60,607 bases of DNA. Source: an uncultured Pelagibacteraceae bacterium. Its GTDB lineage: Bacteria > Pseudomonadota > Alphaproteobacteria > Pelagibacterales > Pelagibacteraceae. Every line of letters begins with the position of its first letter. Position 1 is the first letter of the stretch. The notes under the pieces were generated by a model. The model searched no databases, was not told the DNA's origin, and saw only the letters and a program-made list of their open reading frames with translations. Made by a program: the position numbers and the translations under genes. Where the stretch lies: contig CACKXH010000004.1 in NCBI GenBank assembly GCA_902604005.1, forward strand, positions 1 through 60,607, written 5' to 3'. This document shows, in pieces, positions 28,504 to 43,359 of this stretch.

Positions 28504-29904
28504 ATGACAGATAAATTTCAAGCAGTAGTTATTGGTGGTGGTCCAGGTGGCTATGTATGTGCGATCAGACTTGCACAATTGGGTTTTAAAACTGCATGCA
28601 TAGAGTCGAGAGGTTCATTAGGCGGAACCTGCTTAAATATAGGATGTATTCCCTCTAAGAGTTTATTAAACTTATCTGAAGAGTTTCATAAAGCTAAACA
28701 TTTGTCTGGCAAAGGAATTGAAATTAGTGAAGTAAAACTTAATTTGTCAAAAATGATGAAAAACAAAGACAAAGCCGTTACAATATTGACTAAAGGTGTG
28801 GAGTTTTTATTAAAAAAAAATAAAGTAACTTATTTTAAAGGAACTGGAAGTTTTAAGTCAAAAAATGAAATTTCTATAAAAGATGATCAAAATAAAGAAG
28901 TTTTGATCCAAACTGATAAAACAATAATCGCAACAGGCTCATTGCCCGTAGCATTACCAGGAATAGATTTTGATGAAAAAATAATTATTTCATCCACAGG
29001 AGCTTTAAAACTAGAAAAGGTTCCAAAAAAAATGCTTGTAGTTGGTGGTGGTTATATAGGTTTGGAGATGGGATCAGTCTGGTCAAGACTTGGTGCAGAA
29101 GTTCACGTAGTTGAATTTCTGGATCATATTACTCCCGGTATGGACAAAGAAATTTCAAGTGAGTTTATGAAAATTTTAAAAAAACAAGGAATTAAATTTC
29201 ATATGCAGCATAAAGTTGAGCAAATAAAAAAAAATAAATCTGGAGCAATCGTTGTAACTACAGATAAAGAAAATAATAAAAAAGATTTTGAATGCGATGT
29301 AGTTTTAATTTCAGTTGGTAGAAAGCCGAATACAAAAGGACTAAATTTAGAAAAAATTGGTATTGATTTAGACAAAAAAAATAGAATAAAAACAGATAAA
29401 AATTTTAAAACTAAACTTGATGATGTTTACGCTATAGGAGATGTTATAACAGGTCCAATGCTTGCTCATAAAGCAGAAGATGAAGGAATTGCAGTTGCTG
29501 AAAATATTGCAGGTCAATCAGGCCACGTTAATTATGATACAATTCCTGGCGTTATTTATACTACACCCGAAGTTGCATCAATTGGCAAGACGGAAGAACA
29601 ATTAAAAGAATTAAATAAAAAATATAAGATAGGAAAGTTCTCATTCATGGCAAATTCAAGAGCTAAAGCTATTGATGATGCAGAAGGATTTGTAAAAATT
29701 TTAGCAGATGAAACTACAGATAAAGTTTTAGGAGCGCACATAATCGGACCTCATGCAGGAGAATTAATTGCAGAAATAGGTGTAGCGATGGAATTTGGTG
29801 CAAGCTCAGAAGATATCGCAAGAACTTGTCACGCTCATCCAACATTTTCTGAAGCTGTTAAAGAAGCAGCATTATCAGTAGATAAAAGAGCAATACATTC
29901 TTAA
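28504..29904 (+). CDS. lpd: dihydrolipoamide dehydrogenase (E3)
   Basis: A 466-residue FAD disulfide oxidoreductase that reoxidises lipoamide with NAD+. GGGPGGYVCAIRLAQLG binds FAD, the redox-active pair is in GGTCLNIGCIPSK (about residues 40-50), and the C-terminal HAHPTFSEAV holds the catalytic His-Glu pair. Its first codon follows the sucB stop with no gap. It probably serves the 2-oxoglutarate complex and possibly others such as pyruvate dehydrogenase or glycine cleavage. Confidence 0.96.
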   Translation: MTDKFQAVVIGGGPGGYVCAIRLAQLGFKTACIESRGSLGGTCLNIGCIPSKSLLNLSEEFHKAKHLSGKGIEISEVKLNLSKMMKNKDKAVTILTKGVEFLLKKNKVTYFKGTGSFKSKNEISIKDDQNKEVLIQTDKTIIATGSLPVALPGIDFDEKIIISSTGALKLEKVPKKMLVVGGGYIGLEMGSVWSRLGAEVHVVEFLDHITPGMDKEISSEFMKILKKQGIKFHMQHKVEQIKKNKSGAIVVTTDKENNKKDFECDVVLISVGRKPNTKGLNLEKIGIDLDKKNRIKTDKNFKTKLDDVYAIGDVITGPMLAHKAEDEGIAVAENIAGQSGHVNYDTIPGVIYTTPEVASIGKTEEQLKELNKKYKIGKFSFMANSRAKAIDDAEGFVKILADETTDKVLGAHIIGPHAGELIAEIGVAMEFGASSEDIARTCHAHPTFSEAVKEAALSVDKRAIHS

Positions 29905-29926
29905 TATATTTTCATAATATTTATAT

Positions 29927-31882
29927 ATGAAAGTACCAATTCTATTACCAAATATATTTAACCATCCATTTACATATGAAAGCGATATAAATCTAAAAAT
30001 AGGTGATTACGTATTAGTGCCATTTGGAAAATCAAAAATTACCGGGGTTGTATGGGACGAATTTGAAAAAAAAAAAGATAAAAAGTTTAAAGTAAAGAAT
30101 GTTTTAAAAAAATTAGATGTTACTCCACTTAAAAAAACAACTATAAAATTTCTTAATTGGTTTGCTGAATACAATATAGTCCCAAAGGGAATGGCCTTAA
30201 AACTACTTTTATTAAGTAGTAATGCTATAGAGAAGTTTCAAAAAAATACTTACAAAACTTTCAACTCCAATATTAAGATTAATTCAATCAGACTTTCTGA
30301 AGAACAAAAAAAATCTTTAAAAAAAATGAATATTTCTAATGAAAAATTTAGGGTTCACGTTCTTCAAGGTACAACAGGTTCGGGTAAAACTATGGTTTAT
30401 TTTTCAGCCTTAAAAAACATTGTAAATAATGGTTTCCAAGGTCTAATATTGTTACCTGAAATTGGACTCACAAGTGAATTTGAAAAAAAATTTATAGAAT
30501 TTTTTGGCATTATGCCAGCGGTTTGGCATTCTGGAATTTCAAAAAAGAAGAAAGAAGTCATTTGGAGTGGTATTGCAAATGGTGAAATTAAAGTTGTTAT
30601 AGGAGCAAGATCATCGTTATTTTTACCATTTAAAAAATTAGGTTTAATAATTGTTGATGAAGAACATGATCAATCTTATAAACAAGATGAAGGTATTACT
30701 TATAATGCAAGAGATATGGCAATTTCCAGAGCATCATTTGAAAATATTCCTATTAATTTGATAACAGCAGTTCCGTCAATTGAAACATTTGAGAATATAC
30801 AAAAAGGTAAATATAGTACTTCTAGATTAGAACAGCGTTATAAAAATGCATCTTTACCAAATTATGAGATAGTTAATCTCAATGAAACGAAATTAGAAAA
30901 GCAATCTTGGCTTTCAAAAAAAATAATAGACAAGGTAAATTTTCATCTGGATAAAAATGATCAAGTGCTATTTTTTTTAAATAGACGTGGATTTTCTCCA
31001 CATGTGCTTTGCAAAAAATGTTTTAAAAGCTACTCTTGTCCAAACTGCTCAATTAACCTAGTTTATCATAAAAACAAAAATAATTTGTTGTGTCACTATT
31101 GTGGTTTTAAATCATTATTGAAGAGAACTTGTATAAAAGATGGAGATTGTGAGGTAATTTTTAGTGGTCCAGGAGTTGAAAGAATATCTGAAGAAGTGAA
31201 AAAAAAATTTCCATTAAAAAAAATTGAAATTTTTTCAAGTGACACAATGAATAAAAAAGATTCTGGTGAAAAACTAGAAAAAATAATTAATAATGAAGTT
31301 CAAATTCTAGTTGGTACACAATTAATTTCTAAAGGTTTTCATTTTCCTAATTTAAATTGTATTGTTGTAGTTGATATTGACCTATCTTTACATGGACATG
31401 ATTTAAGAGGTGCAGAAAAAAACTTACAATTATATCATCAACTCTCTGGAAGAGCAGGTAGAACAGGTAAACCAGCAACAGTATATTTTCAAACTTATGA
31501 TAATAATACTAAAATGATTTCAGATTTAACTGATAGTAATCCTGATATTTTTTTAGACAGAGAGCTAGAAATTAGAAAAAAAAATAACCTTCCACCATTT
31601 CAAAGATTTATTTCATTAATTTTAACTGGCGATAACGAGGAAAAATTAGAAAAAGAGGCATACAAATTTAAAACTTCTATTGAAAATAACTTATTTGGAA
31701 AAATTCTAGGTCCAGTAAGTGCTCCAATATTTAAATTGAAAAAAAAATATAGAATTAGACTTTTAATTAGAGGGGCAAAAACATTAAAATTACAAAATTC
31801 ATTAGCAGCAGCAGTTTCAAATTACAAATTTCAACCAGGAATAAAACTGTCAGTTGATGTTGATCCAATAAACTTCAATTAA
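29927..31882 (+). CDS. priA: primosomal replication helicase PriA
   Basis: A 651-residue superfamily 2 helicase that restarts stalled replication forks. Walker A is GTTGSGKT at residues 148-155 and the DEAH-type Walker B is DEEHDQSYKQDEG. The zinc-binding region has CKKC, CPNC and CHYC pairs. The last pair is spaced wider (CIKDGDC) than the usual CPxC. Helicase motifs near the C-terminus include GTQLISKGFHFPNL and SGRAGRTGK. It is shorter than E. coli PriA (732 residues), mainly at the N-terminal domain and linkers. Confidence 0.94.
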   Translation: MKVPILLPNIFNHPFTYESDINLKIGDYVLVPFGKSKITGVVWDEFEKKKDKKFKVKNVLKKLDVTPLKKTTIKFLNWFAEYNIVPKGMALKLLLLSSNAIEKFQKNTYKTFNSNIKINSIRLSEEQKKSLKKMNISNEKFRVHVLQGTTGSGKTMVYFSALKNIVNNGFQGLILLPEIGLTSEFEKKFIEFFGIMPAVWHSGISKKKKEVIWSGIANGEIKVVIGARSSLFLPFKKLGLIIVDEEHDQSYKQDEGITYNARDMAISRASFENIPINLITAVPSIETFENIQKGKYSTSRLEQRYKNASLPNYEIVNLNETKLEKQSWLSKKIIDKVNFHLDKNDQVLFFLNRRGFSPHVLCKKCFKSYSCPNCSINLVYHKNKNNLLCHYCGFKSLLKRTCIKDGDCEVIFSGPGVERISEEVKKKFPLKKIEIFSSDTMNKKDSGEKLEKIINNEVQILVGTQLISKGFHFPNLNCIVVVDIDLSLHGHDLRGAEKNLQLYHQLSGRAGRTGKPATVYFQTYDNNTKMISDLTDSNPDIFLDRELEIRKKNNLPPFQRFISLILTGDNEEKLEKEAYKFKTSIENNLFGKILGPVSAPIFKLKKKYRIRLLIRGAKTLKLQNSLAAAVSNYKFQPGIKLSVDVDPINFN

Positions 31883-31990
31883 CCCTTAAAAAAGTGGCTT
31901 TTAAACGAATGTGCTACTTGAAGACATTATAGTCATATGTTAATTAATGCGTGATTTTAAAATAATCTTCAAGATAACAGAGGTATAAAG
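31883..31990 (+). promoter_or_regulatory. leader and promoter region of the atpHAGDC operon
   Basis: A 108-base gap. A candidate promoter is TTGAAG (31918-31923), a 17-base spacer and TAATTA (31941-31946); TATAGT at 31928-31933 is another possible -10. An inverted repeat CTTGAAGA (31917-31924) and TCTTCAAG (31966-31973) brackets the region. AGAGG at 31979-31983 is the probable ribosome-binding site for the TTG start of atpH. Confidence 0.45.
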
Positions 31991-32548
31991 TTGAGTAAAA
32001 ATAAGGGATTTTCAATAACTTCAGCTGATAGATATTCTTTAGCTTTATACGAGCTTGCAAGTGAAAATAATGTAATTGCACAAGTTGAAAATCAATCATC
32101 GTCCATCTTAAATTTGATTGTATCTAGCAAAGATTTTTCTTATTTAATTAAGGATCCAACGTGCAATCAAGAAGAACTTTTAAAAGTAATAAATAGTATC
32201 TCTGAAAATAATAAATTTGAAAATATATTTAAAAATTTTTTAAGTTTTTTAGTTATTAAAAGACGATTTTTTTATTTAGAACAAATATTGAAAAGTTTTA
32301 TTGAAATATGCTCTCAGAAAAGAGGAGAGTTAAAAGCTGAATTAAAGTCAGCAAAAGAGTTATCTAATGATGAAATTTTAAAAATTACAGATGAGCTTAC
32401 TAAAAATTTTAAATTTAAAATAAAATTAAACTATAAATATGATAAAGATTTAATAGGAGGGTTAATGATTCAAGTTGGAAGCACTATGGTTGACACTTCA
32501 ATTAAAAATAAATTACAGCAAATTGAAAACAGAATGATAGAGGCATAA
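31991..32548 (+). CDS. atpH: ATP synthase F1 delta subunit
   Basis: A 185-residue subunit that joins F1 to the peripheral stalk. It starts with TTG. The N-terminal helical region has ITSADRYSLALYELA, the standard delta motif, and the C-terminal part has the LIGGLMIQVGSTMVDTSIKNKLQQI signature (in two segments). The first gene of the F1 operon here; the F0 genes are not in the window, as is usual in alphaproteobacteria where they form a separate operon. Confidence 0.94.
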   Translation: MSKNKGFSITSADRYSLALYELASENNVIAQVENQSSSILNLIVSSKDFSYLIKDPTCNQEELLKVINSISENNKFENIFKNFLSFLVIKRRFFYLEQILKSFIEICSQKRGELKAELKSAKELSNDEILKITDELTKNFKFKIKLNYKYDKDLIGGLMIQVGSTMVDTSIKNKLQQIENRMIEA

Positions 32549-34084
32549 ATGGAAATAAATCCATCAGAAGTCACAAAAATCTTAAAAGAACAAATTAAAA
32601 ACTTTGGAGAAAAAGCAGAGATATCTGAAGTTGGACAAGTTTTATCAGTTGGTGATGGAATAGCCAGAATTTATGGTTTAGATAATGTTCAAGCTGGAGA
32701 AATGGTTGAATTTTCAGATGGCTCTAAAGGTATGGCTTTAAACTTAGAAAGTGAAAATGTTGGAGTTGTAATTTTTGGTGACGATAGAAATATTAAAGAA
32801 GGCGATGTTGTAAAAAGAACAGGAAGCATTGTAGATACTCCGGTTGGAAAAGAATTATTAGGCAGAGTAGTTGATGGATTAGGTAATCCTATAGATGGAA
32901 AAGGTGCTTTAGATAAAACTGTCAAAAAGAGCAGAGTAGAAGTGAAGGCTCCAGGAATTATTCCGAGGCAATCTGTAAGTGAACCAATGCAAACAGGTCT
33001 AAAATCAATTGATAGTTTAGTACCAGTTGGTAGAGGTCAACGTGAACTGATTATTGGTGATAGACAAACAGGAAAAACTGCTGTTGCTATTGATGCAATA
33101 ATAAATCAAAAAAAAATTAATGAGTCTGGAGATGAAAAACAAAAACTTTATTGCATTTATGTTGCAGTGGGACAAAAGAGATCAACAGTAAGACAAATTC
33201 AAAAAACATTAGAAGAAGCTGGAGCTATGGAATATACAACGATTGTTGCAGCAACAGCGTCTGACTCTGCTCCTTTACAATTTTTAGCTCCATATACAGG
33301 CTGTGCAATGGGAGAATTTTTTAGAGATAATGGAATGCATGCATTAATCATTTATGATGATTTGTCAAAACAAGCGGTAGCTTATAGACAGATGTCACTT
33401 CTACTTAGAAGACCTCCAGGACGTGAAGCTTATCCAGGAGATGTATTTTACTTGCATAGTAGATTGCTTGAAAGAGCCGCTAAATTAAGCGATGAGCATG
33501 GAGGAGGATCTTTAACAGCACTTCCAATTATTGAAACTCAAGGTGGAGATGTTTCTGCATTTATACCAACAAATGTAATATCAATTACTGATGGTCAAAT
33601 ATTTTTAGAAACTGAACTTTTTAATCAAGGTATTAGACCTGCAATTAATGTTGGTTTATCTGTCTCAAGAGTAGGATCGTCTGCTCAGACTAAAGCGATG
33701 AAAAAAGTTTCTGGATCAATGAAATTGGAGTTAGCTCAATATAGAGAAATGGCTGCATTTGCTCAATTTGGATCTGATTTGGATGCATCAACACAACAGC
33801 TTTTAAACAGAGGCTCAAAACTTACCGAACTACTAAAACAAAAACAATATTCACCTATGACCGTAGCAGAACAAGTTATCTCAGTTTTTTGTGGGGTAAA
33901 GGGGTATTTAGACAATATTGATCTAAAAGATATTTCTGAATTTGAAAATAAAATTATTGAAAGATGTAAATCTGAAAAACCTGAGATAATTGAGTCGATT
34001 CAAAGCTCAGGTAAACTTGAAGAAGATAAAGAAAAATTACTAGTTGAAGTAATCTCTAAATTAAAGGAAAACTTTAAATCTTAA
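32549..34084 (+). CDS. atpA: ATP synthase F1 alpha subunit
   Basis: A 511-residue non-catalytic nucleotide-binding subunit of the F1 hexamer. The P-loop GDRQTGKT is near residue 170, and the [13 protein letters not shown] signature is near residue 368. It begins directly after the atpH stop. Length is standard (502-513). Confidence 0.97.
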   Translation: MEINPSEVTKILKEQIKNFGEKAEISEVGQVLSVGDGIARIYGLDNVQAGEMVEFSDGSKGMALNLESENVGVVIFGDDRNIKEGDVVKRTGSIVDTPVGKELLGRVVDGLGNPIDGKGALDKTVKKSRVEVKAPGIIPRQSVSEPMQTGLKSIDSLVPVGRGQRELIIGDRQTGKTAVAIDAIINQKKINESGDEKQKLYCIYVAVGQKRSTVRQIQKTLEEAGAMEYTTIVAATASDSAPLQFLAPYTGCAMGEFFRDNGMHALIIYDDLSKQAVAYRQMSLLLRRPPGREAYPGDVFYLHSRLLERAAKLSDEHGGGSLTALPIIETQGGDVSAFIPTNVISITDGQIFLETELFNQGIRPAINVGLSVSRVGSSAQTKAMKKVSGSMKLELAQYREMAAFAQFGSDLDASTQQLLNRGSKLTELLKQKQYSPMTVAEQVISVFCGVKGYLDNIDLKDISEFENKIIERCKSEKPEIIESIQSSGKLEEDKEKLLVEVISKLKENFKS

Positions 34085-34090
34085 AAAATC

Positions 34091-36386
<2,296 letters not shown>

Positions 36387-36387
<1 letters not shown>

Positions 36388-36779
36388 TGAGTGAGGAATT
36401 TAAAATAGAAATTGTTAATCCTGAAAAATCTTTTTTATCAAAAGAAGATGTAATAGAAGTCATTGTTCCTGCATTTGAGGGAGAAATGGGAATTCTTAAA
36501 GATCATATTTCTATAATTTCATTTTTAAAACCCGGAATAGTTACAATTCGTTCAAATTCTGGAGAAGACAAATTTTATGTAGAAGACGGGATAGTTGAAT
36601 TTAAAAATAATAATTTGTCATTACTAACAAGCACGATTCTGAATTTAAAAGAATTGCAAAAAAATAAAATACAAGATTTGCTAAAAGAAGCAGAAGATGA
36701 ATCTAACAAGACAGAAATCACTGATCAATCAAAATATTTAGCTGATCAAAAAGTAGAAGTTTTAAAATCTCTTAATTAA
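36387..36779 (+). CDS. atpC: ATP synthase F1 epsilon subunit
   Basis: A 130-residue subunit with the N-terminal beta-sandwich (FKIEIVNPEKSFLSKEDV, then PAFEGEMGILKDH) and a C-terminal helical part. Epsilon couples rotation and can inhibit ATP hydrolysis. The 3' end overlaps the convergent nudix gene by 8 bases with no visible terminator. Confidence 0.94.
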
Positions 36780-37248
36780 TTATCTTTTTAATTTTTTCTT
36801 TTAGTTCTTTGTAAACATGGAGTTTAAAATCTACAACTACCTCAGTTATCATTTCTAAATCAATCCATTTCCAATCTAAAAACTCTGGGTTTTTTGTTTT
36901 AATATTAATTTCTTTCTCATGTCCAATAAATCTCATCAAAAACCATTTTTGTTTTTGACCTCTATATTTACCTTTCCAAATTATTCCTAATAAGTGCTCA
37001 GGAAGTTCATAAGTAATTGTACCATCTAATTCCTTAATTAATTCTACGTTTTTGATACTAGTTTCTTCTTCTAATTCTCTATAAGCAGCTTTTAAAAAAT
37101 CTTCACTCTCATCAACACCACCCTGAGGCATTTGCCAAAAATTTTTTGGATTATCGATTCTTTTAGCTACGAAAACTTTATTTTCTTTATTTAATACAAC
37201 AATGCCCACTCCACTTCTAAGAGGTAAATTTCTAAATTTTTCTTGCAT
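36772..37248 (-). CDS. rppH: RNA pyrophosphohydrolase RppH (nudix)
   Basis: A 158-residue nudix hydrolase. The nudix box is GGVDESEDFLKAAYRELEEE at about residues 43-62, with all catalytic glutamates. RSGVGIVVLNKENKVFVAKR and NFWQMPQGG match RppH, which removes pyrophosphate from RNA 5' ends and starts decay. It is the last gene of a minus-strand run with ctpA one base upstream. Confidence 0.93.
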   Translation of the reverse strand: MQEKFRNLPLRSGVGIVVLNKENKVFVAKRIDNPKNFWQMPQGGVDESEDFLKAAYRELEEETSIKNVELIKELDGTITYELPEHLLGIIWKGKYRGQKQKWFLMRFIGHEKEINIKTKNPEFLDWKWIDLEMITEVVVDFKLHVYKELKEKIKKIIN

Positions 37249-37249
37249 C

Positions 37250-38383
37250 TTAGCCGTTAAGCAATTTAATAGCGTAATTTAATTGGTTATCTGTTTCTGT
37301 CTTTATTCTAAAATTATTTGTTGTTTCATTGACTTCTATGTCTGGTGATACTCCTACCTCCGAAATAGATTTCCCTGATGGAAGATAATATTTAGCCACA
37401 GTTAATCTAATAGCTCCCTCATTTTTTAATGGTATAATCGATTGAACAGAACCTTTACCATAACTATTCTCTCCTAATAAAATTGCTCTTTTGTGATCTT
37501 TTAAAGCTCCAGCAACAATTTCAGACGCAGAAGCTGAACCATAGTTTATTAAAACAATTAGTGTTTTTCCATTGGTTAAATCACCTTCTTTAGCAAACCA
37601 TCTTCTATTTTCAGAAGGTTTTCTACTTTTTGTCGAAACAATTTCTCCATTATCTAAAAAAAAATCAGAAATTTTAATTGCTTGTGAAAGTAATCCTCCA
37701 GGATTATTTCTTAAATCTAAAATGTAAGAGTTAATATTTTTATTCTTTTCAAAATTTTCAATTTCTTTTTTAATTTGTTTACCACTATTTTCATTAAATG
37801 ATGTTAATCTAATATATCCAATATTGTTTTTTAAAAGATCAGATTTTACTGATTTAATTTGAATAATTTCTCTCACAATATTAAATATAAGTGCTTTTTT
37901 TTCTCCTCTTCTCCTGACTGTTAATTCTATTCCTGAACCGACTGGGCCTCTCATCAAAGCTACTGCTTCATTTAAAGATTTACCTTGAACTTGGATATCA
38001 TTAATTTTCACTATATAGTCTCCAGCTTTAATTCCTGCTTCTGAGGCTGGTGTATCATCAATAGGTGAAATGACTTTAACAACTCCTGACTCCATACTGA
38101 CTTCAATACCAAGTCCACCAAATTTACCACTAGTTTCTGTTTGCATTTCGTTAAATATTTCAGGTGACATATATGCAGAATAAGGATCTAAAGATTGAAG
38201 AAGACCATTAATTGCTGAGTCCATACTTTCAGATTGATTTATTTCATCCACATATTCTTTATTAATTTTTTCAAGAACTTCACCGAATAAATCGATCTTT
38301 TTATAAATATCATTTTCTGAAGCATTAATAATTTGAGTAAAAAAAATACAAAACAAAAATACTAAAATTGAATTTTTTTTCAT
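37250..38383 (-). CDS. ctpA: carboxy-terminal processing protease CtpA (S41)
   Basis: A 377-residue periplasmic serine protease with an N-terminal signal peptide (MKKNSILVFLFCIFFTQIINA). A PDZ domain spans about residues 95-165 (FGGLGIEVS, GDYIVKIND). The catalytic Ser is in NYGSASASEIVAG and the Lys in GENSYGKGSVQ. CtpA trims C-termini of envelope proteins. Its start codon overlaps the rsfS stop by one base. Confidence 0.95.
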   Translation of the reverse strand: MKKNSILVFLFCIFFTQIINASENDIYKKIDLFGEVLEKINKEYVDEINQSESMDSAINGLLQSLDPYSAYMSPEIFNEMQTETSGKFGGLGIEVSMESGVVKVISPIDDTPASEAGIKAGDYIVKINDIQVQGKSLNEAVALMRGPVGSGIELTVRRRGEKKALIFNIVREIIQIKSVKSDLLKNNIGYIRLTSFNENSGKQIKKEIENFEKNKNINSYILDLRNNPGGLLSQAIKISDFFLDNGEIVSTKSRKPSENRRWFAKEGDLTNGKTLIVLINYGSASASEIVAGALKDHKRAILLGENSYGKGSVQSIIPLKNEGAIRLTVAKYYLPSGKSISEVGVSPDIEVNETTNNFRIKTETDNQLNYAIKLLNG

Positions 38384-38733
38384 TATATGATTAATTTTTC
38401 TTTTGGAATTAATTCAGACCACATTTTTTCAAGTTCATAAAACTTTCTTTTTTCAGGATGAAAAATATGAACTATTAAGTCAATACCATCTACCAATTTC
38501 CATTCTCCACTTTCTTTTCCCTCAATTTTCGAGTCTATTATTCCATTATCTTTAAATTTATTTAAAACTTGTTCAGATAAAGATTGAATATGCCTAGATG
38601 ACGTACCACTTGCAATAATCATATAATCAGCCATAGAGCTTTTATCTTTAAGATCAATGCTAATGATGTCTTGTGCTTTATTAATATCTAAAGTGTTAAT
38701 AACGATTTGTTTTAAATCTGAAATTTTATCCAT
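38383..38733 (-). CDS. rsfS: ribosome silencing factor RsfS
   Basis: A 116-residue DUF143 protein. DYMIIASGTSSRHIQSLSE and WKLVDGIDLIVHIFHPEKRKFYELEKMW (quoted in parts) are the family's conserved blocks. RsfS binds L14 and blocks subunit joining under starvation. Its position between nadD and ctpA is common in bacteria. Confidence 0.94.
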   Translation of the reverse strand: MDKISDLKQIVINTLDINKAQDIISIDLKDKSSMADYMIIASGTSSRHIQSLSEQVLNKFKDNGIIDSKIEGKESGEWKLVDGIDLIVHIFHPEKRKFYELEKMWSELIPKEKLII

Positions 38734-38750
38734 TAATTAAATAAAGATTA

Positions 38751-39272
38751 TCAAATTTTTCTTAATTGAGAAGAAGAAATATTGACTTTATTAAACTCAA
38801 TAAAATTCAAATTTTTCTTGTTTAACCTTTTAAATGTTACCGAATTTAAAGATTTTTTTTTGTATCCATGACGATCAAAGACCATTATATTACATTTTTG
38901 TGAAATTGTTTTCCACTTATGCCACCTATGGAAATTAATTAGATTATCTGCACCCATCAAAAAGTAAATTTCATTTTTCTTATTCTTGGTTAAAAAATTG
39001 ATCAAATTGATTGTTTTATTAGATTTAATAATATTTTCATAAAACTTTACTTTTATATATTTAGATCTTCCAATAATTTTTTTACAACCCTCAATTCTTT
39101 TTGAGAGGGTTGTATTGCTTTTATTTTTAAAAGGATTTTTTTTTGTTATTGCCCAAATTATTTGTTTAAGTTCAAATCTCTTTGCTGCTTCTTTAGATAT
39201 TGCTAAATGCCCTTTATGAGCTGGATCAAAAGACCCTCCTAATATCCCAATTTTTTTTTTTTTTAATCCCAA
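38751..39272 (-). CDS. nadD: nicotinate-mononucleotide adenylyltransferase NadD
   Basis: A 173-residue nucleotidyltransferase that makes nicotinic acid adenine dinucleotide in NAD synthesis. IGILGGSFDPAHKGHL near the N-terminus contains the (H/T)xGH-type signature, GADNL is the usual mid motif, and SSSQLR near the C-terminus corresponds to the family ISSTxIR block. It is about 20 residues shorter than most NadD proteins, at the C-terminal end. Confidence 0.92.
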   Translation of the reverse strand: MGLKKKKIGILGGSFDPAHKGHLAISKEAAKRFELKQIIWAITKKNPFKNKSNTTLSKRIEGCKKIIGRSKYIKVKFYENIIKSNKTINLINFLTKNKKNEIYFLMGADNLINFHRWHKWKTISQKCNIMVFDRHGYKKKSLNSVTFKRLNKKNLNFIEFNKVNISSSQLRKI

Positions 39273-39273
39273 A

Positions 39274-40523
39274 TTAATTCCTAATTTTTCCTTTACTTGT
39301 TATTTGATATTTATATGAAACTAACTGATTTAAGCCGACAGGTCCTCTTGGAGGTAGAATGTTAGTGGAAATTCCTACTTCGCCACCAAAACCAAATTCA
39401 CCCCCATCTGCAAATTGCGTTGAAGTATTATGCATTGCAATAGAACTTTTTACATTTTTTAAAAATTTTTTTGCTGTCTTATTATTTTGGGTGATTATAC
39501 AATCAGTATGCATTGTTCCATACTTATTAATATGCGCTATCGCTTCGTCTACATTTTTGACAGCTTTGACTGATACAATTGGTGCTAAATATTCTTTAGA
39601 CCAATCTTTAGCACGAGCTCTTTGAATTTTCTTTTTATATGATTTTATAATTTTACCATCCCCTATTATTTTGCAACCATTTTTCTCTAAATTGTTCAAA
39701 ATGGAATTACCGAATTTTTTTATTATCTTATCGTGTAATAAGATAGTTTCTGTTGCTCCACAAATTGAAGTATTTCTTAATTTAGCATTATAAATAACTT
39801 TTTTTGCAATTGTTGGGTTTGCATCTTTATCAACATAAGAGTGACAGACCCCTTCCAAATGACCAATTGTCGGTATGTTGGATAAGTCTTGAACTTTTTT
39901 GACTAAGCCTTTTCCTCCTCTTGGAATAATTACATCAATAAATTTGCTCATTTTGGTTAAAAGAAAATCTACTACACTTCTTTTTTTAATATCTATAAAC
40001 TGAACAAAATTTTGATCAACTTTATTCATTTTTAAAGATTTTCTAAATAGGTTTGAAAGTATACGATTAGAGTTAAATGCTTCTGAACCACCTTTTAAAA
40101 TTACAGAATTTCCAGATTTAAAACATAATGAAGCTACATCAGATGTAACATTTGGTCTACTTTCATAGATTATTCCAATTATACCAATTGGAATTGATAC
40201 TTTTGAAATATTTAAACCATTAGATCTTTTCCATTTCTCTAGGACTATATTTGTGGGATCTTTTAATCTAATAATTTTCTTGATTGAATTAGTAATACTT
40301 AGAATTTTTTTATTATCTAAATAAAGTCTTTTAATTAAATTATCTTTTAATTTCTTTTTGTTGGCATTTTTAATATCTTTCCTATTCTCTTTGATAATCA
40401 AATCTTTATTTCTCTGAATTAATAAAGAGTAATCCTTCAAAACTTTATCTTTTTTTTTAGTACTGAGTTGGGTAATAAATGCTCTTTTAGAACGTTTACC
40501 AATATTTACTAATAAATTTTTCA

Positions 40524-40524
<1 letters not shown>
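39274..40524 (-). CDS. proA: gamma-glutamyl phosphate reductase ProA
   Basis: A 416-residue aldehyde-dehydrogenase-fold enzyme that reduces gamma-glutamyl phosphate to glutamate semialdehyde in proline synthesis. The catalytic Cys is in RNTSICGATET, and IPRGGKGLVKKV and GGEFGFGGEVGISTN are typical. It overlaps proB by one base and ends one base before nadD. Confidence 0.96.
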
Positions 40525-42886
<2,362 letters not shown>

Positions 42887-42895
42887 AACTTTGTC

Positions 42896-43294
42896 CTACT
42901 TACTTACTTGCTTCTTTGGCGCTTCCTTTTTTGAAGGCTTAGAAATTTTTTCAGCCTCAGATATAACTTTACCATCTTTTGAAAAAATTTTGTTAATTCT
43001 AATCATTGAATATTCTTGTCTATGTCCATTTTTTCTTCTTGAATTTTGTCTTCTTCTTTTTTTAAATATTAAAACAGTTTTATTTTTACTATTTTTAATT
43101 AAATTAGCCTCTACTTTTGATCCTTGAACCATTGGAGTTCCAATTTCAATTATCTTATCATCCCCATAAGCTAATATATCTTTAAATTCTATTTGGGCTT
43201 CAGGTTTAGAATCTGGCAGTTTTTCAATTTTTATTATATCACCAGATTTTACTTTATACTGCTTTCCACCTGTTTGTATTACTGCGTATGACAT
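42896..43294 (-). CDS. rplU: 50S ribosomal protein L21 with a short Lys-rich tail
   Basis: A 132-residue protein. MSYAVIQTGGKQYKVKSGD and KRRRQNSRRKNGHRQEYSMI are the L21 core. The core ends near residue 103; the remaining Lys/Ser/Pro residues, including KKEAPKK, form an extra tail like those of the S16 and L19 proteins at the left edge of the window. A good promoter precedes it at 43322-43349. Confidence 0.96.
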   Translation of the reverse strand: MSYAVIQTGGKQYKVKSGDIIKIEKLPDSKPEAQIEFKDILAYGDDKIIEIGTPMVQGSKVEANLIKNSKNKTVLIFKKRRRQNSRRKNGHRQEYSMIRINKIFSKDGKVISEAEKISKPSKKEAPKKQVSK

Positions 43295-43321
43295 ATAGTT
43301 AATGTAATTTTTTGTTAAGGC

Positions 43322-43349
43322 AATATAGTCTCAGCTTAGTTTTAGTCAA
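43322..43349 (-). promoter_or_regulatory. sigma-70-type promoter for rplU-rpmA-obgE
   Basis: On the minus strand TTGACT (43344-43349), a 16-base spacer, and TATATT (43322-43327) match the sigma-70 consensus. The start of transcription would lie about 20 bases before the rplU ATG. Confidence 0.7.
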
Positions 43350-43359
43350 GCTCTATAAA

